Source: Sandaracinomonas limnophila
GTDB taxonomy: Bacteria; Bacteroidota; Bacteroidia; Cytophagales; Spirosomataceae
Reading direction: 5' to 3'
Assembly (NCBI RefSeq): GCF_004005965.1
Contig: NZ_SACY01000004.1
Span: forward strand, 1 to 64,000
DNA length: 64,000 bases
How positions within the stretch are numbered: the first letter of the stretch is position 1; the number at the start of each line of letters is the position of its first letter. The notes under the pieces are model-generated. The model ran no database searches. It saw nothing but the letters and a program-made list of their open reading frames with translations, and was not told the origin of the DNA. Below, piece by piece: positions 1 through 7,351 of the stretch. Made by a program: the position numbers and the translations under genes.

Positions 1-65
<65 letters not shown>

Positions 66-203
66 TAATCTTACGGATTCATTTGACTTGCTCTTATAAT
101 TAAAATAAGAATTGTCTATCCAATCTTGTTTAGAATGCTACAATTAAATCTTACCCTCTTCGTTTACATCCAAAGAGTAAAATCGTCTACTTCTATCAAC
201 ACT

Positions 204-212
204 TCAAAGAAC
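204..212 (-). promoter_or_regulatory. boxA-like antitermination element in rRNA leader
   Basis: On the reverse strand the leader between the proposed rRNA promoter and the 16S 5' end contains GTTCTTTGA, which resembles boxA of bacterial rRNA leaders, where the Nus factors load. The position, about 140 nt before 16S, fits. The call rests on a 9-nt match only. Confidence 0.35.
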
Positions 213-323
213 GTTTTATCTGCTAAATTCTATTTTTCAAAAATCCTTTAGATAAGTGCCGCTAAATTCGTCTATCTAGCCTTTTTCCCGATTCCATGCT
301 CCCTATGTCGCTGAATCGGAGTG

Positions 324-355
324 CAAAGATTACCCTTTTTTTTTCTTATTCCAAA
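324..355 (-). promoter_or_regulatory. probable rRNA operon promoter
   Basis: On the reverse strand TTTG (352-355) is followed after 20 nt by AATCTTTG (324-331), a seven-of-eight match to the Bacteroidota -7 box TAnnTTTG. An A-rich run fills the spacer. Transcription would start near 316, giving a leader of about 250 nt before 16S. A short inverted repeat, CCGATTC/GAATCGG (288-294 and 313-319), lies at the predicted transcript start. Confidence 0.5.
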
Positions 356-418
356 TTACCCCCTAAAAAAAATTGAAGTTTTTTTAACCCTTTTTTCTAA
401 TTACTTGAAAATTAAACA

Positions 419-570
419 ACTAAGAACTGGTGAACTGGAGAATTGAGGAATTGGAGAATATGAGAATTGAGGAATATAGGAAAAGAAGAATATAGGAATT
501 GAAGAATTAAAATTCTAAAGTTCTTCAGTTCTTATATTCCTATATTCTTCTATTTATTCTTCAATTCCTA
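419..570. repeat. inverted pair of short repeats after pruA
   Basis: The left arm repeats GAATTGAGGAATTGGAGAATAT-like units; the right arm (about 510-570) carries their reverse complement, built from TTCTTCAATTCCTA and TATATTCCTATATTC. The stop codon of pruA (568-570) lies inside the last unit of the right arm. The pair can fold into a long AT-rich hairpin, which would be a plausible terminator separating pruA from the rRNA promoter. The unit is related to the 16-bp array at 3948-4088. Confidence 0.7.
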
Positions 571-2196
571 ATTTCCCAAAAACGGATATCTGTAATCTTC
601 CGGACTAACAAAAACCTCTTTAATAGTTCTTGGAGAAACCCAACGTAACAAATTTAAATAGGAACCTGCCTTATCGTTTGTTCCTGATGCACGTGCCCCG
701 CCAAATGGCTGTTGCCCAACAACTGCTCCAGTACATTTATCGTTTAAATATAGGTTGCCAGCTGCGTTTTCTAAAACTTTTGCTGCTTCGGAAAGTGCAT
801 AAACATCTTGAGAGAATATCGCCCCAGTCAAGGCATAGGCAGATGTACTATCAACAAGCTGCAGGGTCTTCTCCCATTCTGAATCTTCGTAAACATAAAT
901 TGTCAATACAGGTCCAAAAATCTCCTCTTCCATTGTTACAAAATGAGGATCATCCGTTACAAAAACGGTAGGCTCAACAAAATACCCCTTAGAATCGTCG
1001 TAATTCCCTCCCGCAACCAACTCAACCCCACTTGATTTTTTAGCTAAATCTATATAACCTGTTATTTTCGCAAAGGCTCTTGCATCAATCACCGCATTAA
1101 AAAAGTTTCCAAAATCTTCTGTTCCTCCCATTTTAATTGTAGCCAATTCTTTAATCAACAATTCTTTCGTTGCCGACCAAATAGATTTCGGGATATATGC
1201 TCGTGATGCCGCAGAACATTTTTGTCCCTGGTATTCAAATGCCCCTCTAATCAATGCCGTAACCAATGCTGGTACATTAGCAGAAGGATGAGCAATTACA
1301 AAATCTTTTCCACCTGTTTCTCCTACGATACGCGGATAGGATTTATAGTTCGATATATTATTTCCAATTTTTTGCCAAATCAATTGAAACACTTTTGTAG
1401 AACCAGTAAAATGGATTCCAGCAAAATCTTTGTGCCCAAAAACAACATCTCCTGCCTCAGGTCCATCAGCGAAAACCAAATTAATAACTCCTTTTGGCAA
1501 ACCTGCCTCTTCCAAAATTTTCATCAACAAATCTGCTGAATAAATCTGCTGTGGGGAGGGTTTCCAAACAACTGTATTTCCCATTAATGCAGGTGCCGCT
1601 GGCAAATTTCCTGCAATTGCAGTAAAATTGAAGGGTGTTAATGCATATATAAAACCTTCTAAGGGTCTATATTCAACACGATTCCAAACGCCTGGTGATG
1701 AAATTGGCTGATCTGCGTAAATCTGTGTGGCATAGTGCACATTAAATCGTAAAAAATCTACCCACTCACAAGCCGCATCTATTTCTGCTTGATAAACACT
1801 TTTCGACTGCCCTAACATCGTTCGAGCGTTCAATTCCATTCTATATTTCGTTGCAGAAAGATCTGCTGCCTTCAAAAATATTGCTGCACGTTTTTCCCAA
1901 GATAAGGAGGCCCATTCTTTACGTGCCGACAAAGCTGAATCTATTGCATCTTGAATTTCTTTTTTCCCACCTTCATAATAGTATCCTAATACATGTTTAT
2001 GATCATGAGGAGGATTCATTGCTATTTTCTTGTCGCCTCGTACATCTTTTCCATTGATACGCATGGAAACCTCAATTTCCTGAGCTCGCAATTCCTTAAT
2101 TTTGTTGGCTAATTGCTCCCTTTCCTTTGTTCCTGGAGCGTAGGAAAATATTGGTTCGTTAATAGGATTTGGCACTTGAAAAAATCCAGTTGACAT
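568..2196 (-). CDS. pruA: L-glutamate gamma-semialdehyde (P5C) dehydrogenase
   Basis: This is the second enzyme of proline breakdown: it oxidises glutamate semialdehyde, in equilibrium with pyrroline-5-carboxylate, to glutamate with NAD. The 542-residue protein is the usual length for the single-function Bacteroidota form. The N-terminus MSTGFFQVPNPINEPIFSYA is typical of that group. VGETGGKDF supplies the general-base Glu, and EYQGQKCSAASR carries the catalytic Cys near residue 330. I chose the ATG at 2196 rather than one 33 nt upstream, because the family sequence begins there. No proline dehydrogenase gene is in the window. The end of the gene lies in a repeat hairpin. Confidence 0.93.
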   Translation of the reverse strand: MSTGFFQVPNPINEPIFSYAPGTKEREQLANKIKELRAQEIEVSMRINGKDVRGDKKIAMNPPHDHKHVLGYYYEGGKKEIQDAIDSALSARKEWASLSWEKRAAIFLKAADLSATKYRMELNARTMLGQSKSVYQAEIDAACEWVDFLRFNVHYATQIYADQPISSPGVWNRVEYRPLEGFIYALTPFNFTAIAGNLPAAPALMGNTVVWKPSPQQIYSADLLMKILEEAGLPKGVINLVFADGPEAGDVVFGHKDFAGIHFTGSTKVFQLIWQKIGNNISNYKSYPRIVGETGGKDFVIAHPSANVPALVTALIRGAFEYQGQKCSAASRAYIPKSIWSATKELLIKELATIKMGGTEDFGNFFNAVIDARAFAKITGYIDLAKKSSGVELVAGGNYDDSKGYFVEPTVFVTDDPHFVTMEEEIFGPVLTIYVYEDSEWEKTLQLVDSTSAYALTGAIFSQDVYALSEAAKVLENAAGNLYLNDKCTGAVVGQQPFGGARASGTNDKAGSYLNLLRWVSPRTIKEVFVSPEDYRYPFLGN

Positions 2197-2246
2197 AGTA
2201 TTATTTATTTGAAGTGTATTGAACCACAAAGGTACATTTTTTTAAA

Positions 2247-2981
2247 TTATTTCTGACTCTCAAAATCTAAATAGGGTCGAAGACGCTCCCAAACCTTACT
2301 ATCAATCAATTTAATTCCAATTAGTTCCTCCCAATTTTGCACTGACCCGTGCTGTTTTCGATAAGCTAAAAACAGCTTTGCTTGTGGATAGGGAAGATAT
2401 GGATGTCGAAATTCTTTCCATTCCAATTTATTAACTTGAAATTTTCGATATATACCTTTACCCAAAATCAATCTTCTTTGATTTTCCTTCACCCATAGAG
2501 AGTCCAATCCATACACCTCCTTTAGTTGATCTATGGAAAAAAAACCTCCTAATTTGTCGCGAAACATTAAAATTCGATGTGCAAAGCTTGGACCAATTCC
2601 TTTCATTCCCACCCAAGTAATAGAATCAGCCTGATTAATATCAACTTTTTTTAGAATTTCAGGTCCAGCCCTTTTCCAAAATACTGACTTTTTAGACCCC
2701 AAAGGTTTATTTTTATAAAAGGTTCTGTATTCAAAATTCCTAAATTTCAATTTCGCATATCCATCTTTTCGCCTTTTCTTCGATTCCAACTCTGACACGT
2801 ATTTATCCAAAAATTTGGGCTCAAACTTTTGAACGGAAAGTGGTTCTATTTGTTCGTTCCAAAACCATTTCAAACCTTTACTAAGTAAAATCAAAATAAT
2901 CAAAGAGGCAATCCCATAGATCTCCCAACTACTTAAACCAAATACAAAACGAATGAAATAATGAAAATTAGGCAGTTTCAT
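2247..2981 (-). CDS. ComEA-like helix-hairpin-helix protein
   Basis: This 244-residue protein has one hydrophobic segment (about residues 12-40) that should anchor it in the inner membrane. Two helix-hairpin-helix units follow: the first around VDINQADSITWVGMKGIGPS (about 112-160) and a more divergent second near the C-terminus. VDINxA...L..hkGIGP is the DNA-binding signature of the ComEA family, which in other bacteria binds incoming DNA in the periplasm. A role in DNA uptake is therefore possible, but no other competence gene is nearby. It lies 50 nt upstream of pruA on the same strand. Confidence 0.75.
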   Translation of the reverse strand: MKLPNFHYFIRFVFGLSSWEIYGIASLIILILLSKGLKWFWNEQIEPLSVQKFEPKFLDKYVSELESKKRRKDGYAKLKFRNFEYRTFYKNKPLGSKKSVFWKRAGPEILKKVDINQADSITWVGMKGIGPSFAHRILMFRDKLGGFFSIDQLKEVYGLDSLWVKENQRRLILGKGIYRKFQVNKLEWKEFRHPYLPYPQAKLFLAYRKQHGSVQNWEELIGIKLIDSKVWERLRPYLDFESQK

Positions 2982-3088
2982 GGGAATGGTTAGGTTTTAA
3001 TCTGTGTGGTACAAAATTATAAACAACACCTCAAAATCAGTTCCAATAAACTGATAAAGAATTCCAAAAAACTAATAATTTAAACCCT

Positions 3089-3096
3089 TATATTTG
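3089..3096 (+). promoter_or_regulatory. putative -7 box for the VOC gene
   Basis: TATATTTG is a perfect match to TAnnTTTG and lies 31 nt before the ATG at 3128. No convincing TTTG is seen at the -33 position, so the call is tentative. Confidence 0.4.
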
Positions 3097-3127
3097 TCGA
3101 AATCAACTTTTAACTTTTCACTTAAAT

Positions 3128-3949
3128 ATGGTTCATCCACTTTCCACCTGTCTTTGGTTCAACAACAACGCCCTCGAAGGTGCCGAGTTTTATGAACAAG
3201 TTTTTCCAGAATTTAAATGGATTTCAAAAAATCCAATGGCAGTCAATTATACCATATTAGGACATAAATTTATGAACCTTAATGGGGGGCCTGGGTTCCC
3301 AATTAATCCTTCCATTTCATTTTTTATTCAGTTAACAGATGAAAAACTACTAGAAAGTACTTGGCACAAATTAATGGAAGGAGGAATGATTATGATGGAT
3401 TTCAATACCTATCCGTGGAGTAAAAAATACGGCTGGGGCTCCGATAAATTTGGTGTAAGCTGGCAATTAATGCTGGTAGAGGGCGAAAATTCCTTGGTTC
3501 CAAGTTTTATGTTTGTCCAAGAAAATGTTGGTAAAGCTGAGGAAGCTATGGATTTTTATACCTCAATTTTCCCAAATTCAGCATCATTGGCCAAAGCACG
3601 TTATGAAAAAGGAGAACAAGATGTGGAAGGTTATTTGAAATTTTCAAGAACCCAATTAAATGGAACCATCTTCGGAGCGATGGACAGCTCTATGAAACAT
3701 TTGTTTTCCTTCTCTGAAGGTGTTTCATTTGTAATAGTCGTAGATACCCAAGATGAAATCGATTTTTATTGGGATAAATTGGTAGCAGGAGGAAAAGAAG
3801 GAAAGTGTGGATGGCTAAAGGACAAATATGGGGTTTCTTGGCAAATTGTCCCTTCCATTTTACCCTCATTAATGAATAATCCGGAAACTGCTCCAAAAAC
3901 CATGTACAATTTTATGCAAATGACGAAGTTTATTATTGAGAAATTGTGA
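3128..3949 (+). CDS. PhnB-like VOC family protein with two domains
   Basis: The 273-residue protein consists of two tandem domains of the PhnB / 3-demethylubiquinone-methyltransferase-like type (about 4-125 and 135-255). They begin with the related segments LSTCLWFNNNALEGAEFYEQ and PSFMFVQENVGKAEEAMDFY, and each ends in a YGVSWQ-like strand (FGVSWQLML, YGVSWQIVP). The family belongs to the vicinal-oxygen-chelate fold; substrates are mostly unknown. There is no signal peptide, so it is cytosolic. The gene stands alone on the plus strand, and its stop codon overlaps the first unit of a 16-bp tandem array. Confidence 0.85.
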   Translation: MVHPLSTCLWFNNNALEGAEFYEQVFPEFKWISKNPMAVNYTILGHKFMNLNGGPGFPINPSISFFIQLTDEKLLESTWHKLMEGGMIMMDFNTYPWSKKYGWGSDKFGVSWQLMLVEGENSLVPSFMFVQENVGKAEEAMDFYTSIFPNSASLAKARYEKGEQDVEGYLKFSRTQLNGTIFGAMDSSMKHLFSFSEGVSFVIVVDTQDEIDFYWDKLVAGGKEGKCGWLKDKYGVSWQIVPSILPSLMNNPETAPKTMYNFMQMTKFIIEKL

Positions 3950-4088
3950 ATTGGAGAATATAAGAATTGGAGAATATAAGAATAGGAGAATATAAGAATT
4001 GGAGAATATAGGAATTGGAGAATATAGGAATTGGAGAATATAGGAATTGGAGAATATAGGAATTGGAGAATATAGGAATTGAAGAATT
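3948..4088. repeat. 16-bp tandem array (about 8.8 copies)
   Basis: The unit GAATTGGAGAATATAG is repeated head to tail eight times plus a partial ninth, with single-base variants in the first three copies. The array begins inside the TGA stop of the VOC gene. Because 16 is not a multiple of three, the TAG in the unit falls in all three plus-strand frames. Confidence 0.95.
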
Positions 4089-4112
4089 GAATTAAAGGAT
4101 TTTCTTAATTTC

Positions 4113-4193
4113 ACCGATTCTTCAATTCCCCGATTCTCCGATTCTTCGATTCTTCGATTCTAATATTCCCCGATTCTTAAATTCTTCAATTCT
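4113..4193. repeat. inverted counterpart arm of 8-bp units
   Basis: CGATTCTT/CGATTCTC-like 8-bp units run up to the stop codon of the minus-strand gene at 4194. They are imperfect reverse complements of the array at 3948-4088, so the two convergent gene ends share one large potential hairpin with a loop of about 25 nt. A bidirectional terminator is the simplest reading. Confidence 0.8.
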
Positions 4194-6116
4194 TTAATAA
4201 AACATCCAATTTTCTCCGAAAAAAGTCTTAAAACTCACTTCTTCAGCCTTTAAGTTTGTATTATCTTTTAACCAATCCGTAACTGCCCCTTTATTACCAT
4301 TAAAAAAGATGCGATGGCCCCATTGTAATTTTCGATCACCTGACTGATAAATTGGGGCATCTGCCATGTTTTCATCAAAGGTACAGCCCAACAAATAAAT
4401 TTGAGCCTCGCGGTGATACCGACCTAATTTATACCCTTTATCTCCTCTAAATGAACTATTTTTGATAATCGATCGATCGCCTTCTTTAGCAGAACCATCG
4501 TGCCAAATTGCGGCCGACATGTTATGACAAATGAACTCACAATTCTCGGCTAATGCATTTCCTCTTGGACAATACATGTCCACATGGCCTTCAAACGAAC
4601 AATTTTTGAAATAATACAGTCCTTTTTCCACATCCCATGGACTCACTGTATCCCCACCTCCAGAAACAAACGTGCAATTCTCAAAAGCTAATCGGGTTGC
4701 TCCGGGCATGCTTCGCATCGCAAATTGGTGCCCATCTGCTCGAACTATTTTCTCTCCCTCTTTTTCACCCTTTTCTCTAGGCAATGCATATTTTTGAACA
4801 GTTGTTACAAGCTCCTTACCTGATTCATTCAAACAGGGAATTACCTTATCCTCTTTGTTCAAAAGCCCATAATCATTGATAAAGGTAATCGACTCAATTT
4901 GAATATCATGTCCTTTGATATTTAATGTACCAGCACCATAATCATCTGGATTCGAACAACGCCACATATCACGGGCTTGTGCAAATTTTACAACAACCTT
5001 GTTTCTACTTTCTCCACGAATTTTTAAAAATGCTTTAGTACTGTCAATAAAAAGTTTTTCCTGATAAAGCCCATTTTTTATAAAAATCTCATTTCCACTT
5101 TTAGCAAATTCAATTGCCTTTTGAATTGTTTTAAAAGTGTTTTTACCTTTTGGATCTACCACTAAAATCTGATGATCCTGATTCATAAAATTAGCCATCA
5201 AGTTCGCCACCTTTTCCATCCATTGAGCATATAATAAAAAGCTATGAGGCGATTTTTCAAAAGTGTAAACCCGGGTTTTGATATGTAAATCATGCATCTT
5301 TTTTCTAAAATCCTCTCGACCCGCATGCATTCGATCTACACCACTATTAATAAATAAAACAGCAGGATCTTTTTTAGAAACATGATTCAATGCAGACGCT
5401 TCATTCCAAATTTTTGCCCCATCTTTTTTATTATACCCAAAATATTGCGTAGCTGCACTTAACTTTTTTGAATCATCTCCTTCCCCTGATTCTGGATGAA
5501 TATAGGCTAATATTCCATCTAAATCTATTACTGAATGAATTTTGAAAGCTGCTGAATGTTTTCCATATAAAGTTTCGTCCCAGGTACTTCCCAACAAGGC
5601 CGCCATTTGTCCGCCAGCTGAAAATCCTGCTACTGAAATTTGATTGACATCTACATGAAACTTTTTCGATTGCTCAAACAAAAACCGCAAACCATCATGT
5701 ACATCCAACATGGCTGCGGGATATAGTGCCTCAGTCGACAATCGATATTCAATCAAAAAGACCCGAAAACCTTTATCCGCTAAGGATTTAGCTAATTCCC
5801 GATGCTGACTTTTATCCCCTGTCCTCCAGCCTCCGCCATGAATAAATAGTAAGGCGGGTAAATTATGGTTTGTTTTGGAACCATAATAATCCATTTTCAA
5901 TTCACGTTCACCAATTTTTTTGTAAGAAAAATTTATGACCGAATCGACTGGGTTTTGAAGCAAATGAACCCCAAGTGTTAAATCAGGAACCGCTTTTTGA
6001 TCATTTTTTAAAGCATCTTGATTATTATAGGAATGGTCTCGAATACCCGTTATCCCTTGCAAATTTTGACTAAATAGGGCAAATGGTAAAATCAACAATA
6101 GCAATAATTTTTTCAT
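4194..6116 (-). CDS. exported esterase fused to a pectinesterase-like domain
   Basis: A signal peptide (MKKLLLLLILPFALFSQ) precedes an alpha/beta-hydrolase domain (about 50-310). It has the oxyanion segment LFIHGGGWRTG and the nucleophile elbow GFSAGG, as in BD-FAE/acetyl-esterase-like carboxylesterases. The C-terminal half (about 320-640) is a right-handed beta-helix resembling pectinesterase family CE8: LAFENCTFVSGGGDTV matches the QDT region, and FEGHVDMYCPRGNAL matches the EGTVDFIFGNA region. Both catalytic Asp positions are kept, while the Gln of QDT is Gly. The two esterases on one chain suggest combined deacetylation and demethylation of pectin. It overlaps the upstream DCC gene by 4 nt (ATGA). 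Confidence 0.85.
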   Translation of the reverse strand: MKKLLLLLILPFALFSQNLQGITGIRDHSYNNQDALKNDQKAVPDLTLGVHLLQNPVDSVINFSYKKIGERELKMDYYGSKTNHNLPALLFIHGGGWRTGDKSQHRELAKSLADKGFRVFLIEYRLSTEALYPAAMLDVHDGLRFLFEQSKKFHVDVNQISVAGFSAGGQMAALLGSTWDETLYGKHSAAFKIHSVIDLDGILAYIHPESGEGDDSKKLSAATQYFGYNKKDGAKIWNEASALNHVSKKDPAVLFINSGVDRMHAGREDFRKKMHDLHIKTRVYTFEKSPHSFLLYAQWMEKVANLMANFMNQDHQILVVDPKGKNTFKTIQKAIEFAKSGNEIFIKNGLYQEKLFIDSTKAFLKIRGESRNKVVVKFAQARDMWRCSNPDDYGAGTLNIKGHDIQIESITFINDYGLLNKEDKVIPCLNESGKELVTTVQKYALPREKGEKEGEKIVRADGHQFAMRSMPGATRLAFENCTFVSGGGDTVSPWDVEKGLYYFKNCSFEGHVDMYCPRGNALAENCEFICHNMSAAIWHDGSAKEGDRSIIKNSSFRGDKGYKLGRYHREAQIYLLGCTFDENMADAPIYQSGDRKLQWGHRIFFNGNKGAVTDWLKDNTNLKAEEVSFKTFFGENWMFY

Positions 6117-6469
6117 AATTCACAGGTAGTATATGTTCCGAACCACTTTTTACGATTCTTGGCTATAAAAGAATAAACTTTATCCAACATACTCTTTGGA
6201 AATATCCTGAACAAACTAATTGCTTGCCAAGGACTTTTTAAATTTTTAGCAATTTGAAATATAGCATCCGATTTAACATAGATGCCTGTTTCATCCAAAA
6301 AAATAATTGAATCTATTTCTAAATATTCCGCGTGTTTTTTAAGAATTTTTTTTGCAAAATCACCCGTCAAAGATTCAAACTGAAAATCTGACGAAACAGC
6401 ATTCTTTTTCACCCATTGAACCGCCCAATGGCACAAGTTACATTCGCCATCATATAACAACAGCTTCAT
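6113..6469 (-). CDS. DCC-family thiol-disulfide oxidoreductase-like protein (DUF393)
   Basis: The 118-residue protein opens with LLYDGECNLCHWAVQWV, the DxxCxxC signature that names the DCC family. A hydrophobic-basic C-terminal part follows. The two cysteines are thought to be redox active, but no member has a firmly assigned role that I can state. There is no signal peptide. It sits between a DUF1684 gene (TAATG overlap of 1 nt) and the esterase-pectinesterase gene (4-nt overlap), so it is co-translated with both. Confidence 0.85.
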   Translation of the reverse strand: MKLLLYDGECNLCHWAVQWVKKNAVSSDFQFESLTGDFAKKILKKHAEYLEIDSIIFLDETGIYVKSDAIFQIAKNLKSPWQAISLFRIFPKSMLDKVYSFIAKNRKKWFGTYTTCEL

Positions 6470-7350
6470 TAATAATGAGAGGTATATTTCTCTCCAGCTA
6501 AAATTTGAATGGGTAATTTATTTTCTGCAACAGGCAATGGACAGGTTGCATATGGAGTAAATGTACAAGGAGGATTATAAGATCTGTTGAAATCCATTAT
6601 GACCTCTTCTCCATTTTTAGGCATATCCACATACAAAAATCTGCCTCCGCCATAGGTTTCGTGCTTGTTGCTCGTATCTCCAAATACAATAAACAATTGG
6701 TCTCCTTCTTGCGTAGCCAATAGGGCATATTCCTTACCAGCAACATTGAAAACTACTTTCCCAGGCGATTCTTCCTCATAAACTCGACCCGTCACATCCA
6801 CTATTTTTAGTTTACGACCCTTCGTCGGAACAAATTTGGCCTTCAAAACCAAATTGCTTTGAAACGGAAAATATTCAATCCCTTTGAAATTTTTCACATA
6901 TTCACTTTCCAAGTCCCGCAAACGAATGGCATATTTTTCGCCTCGCTTAATGATAAACCAACGCAAGGATTGATGAACCAGCACGGGCGACTCTTTCCCT
7001 TCTTCAAAAATCAATCCTCCCGAAAATGGAACTCCTTTAACAGTAATAGTTGCGTTAGCAGGCACATCCTTTAAATAAACCTTTCCCTTTTCTAAGTAAA
7101 TATTTCCCAATTTGCCTACTGAATGTTCGGTCGGAAATTGACAATCATTTCCATCTGCACCTCCAATCGTATTATTCCCGTCTTTTAACCAATACAATCC
7201 CGCCAAATTCAACCAACCTGTTTCTGAAAGTAAGCTTTTTAGTCTTTTTGCCTTCCAAATCTCAAATTCAGACTGATCAAAATTTTGGGCAAATCCTAAA
7301 CTTGGAAGAAATAATACTAAAGCCAAGAAGGAAATTATAATTCTCTTCAT
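6469..7350 (-). CDS. exported DUF1684 protein
   Basis: The 293-residue protein has a signal peptide (about residues 1-21, ending FAQ). It follows the DUF1684 pattern throughout: SLLSETGWLNLAGLYWLKDG near the N-terminus, a middle beta-rich part, and RSYNPPCTFTPYATCPLPV near the C-terminus, where the Asn, Pro and Cys residues are characteristic. The family is common in Bacteroidota and has no established reaction. It starts 1 nt after the stop of the M28 peptidase gene (TAA-A-ATG), so it probably works in the same exported degradative set. Confidence 0.85.
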   Translation of the reverse strand: MKRIIISFLALVLFLPSLGFAQNFDQSEFEIWKAKRLKSLLSETGWLNLAGLYWLKDGNNTIGGADGNDCQFPTEHSVGKLGNIYLEKGKVYLKDVPANATITVKGVPFSGGLIFEEGKESPVLVHQSLRWFIIKRGEKYAIRLRDLESEYVKNFKGIEYFPFQSNLVLKAKFVPTKGRKLKIVDVTGRVYEEESPGKVVFNVAGKEYALLATQEGDQLFIVFGDTSNKHETYGGGRFLYVDMPKNGEEVIMDFNRSYNPPCTFTPYATCPLPVAENKLPIQILAGEKYTSHY

Positions 7351-7351
7351 T

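Noticed and set aside
3948-4088. Possible CRISPR array
   Set aside because: The 16-bp repeats are directly contiguous, with no spacers and no cas genes in the window.
3869-4114. Open frame on the minus strand with repeated YSPIPIFSNSYI residues
   Set aside because: It is a translation of the 16-bp tandem array, overlaps the end of the VOC gene and has no start signal.
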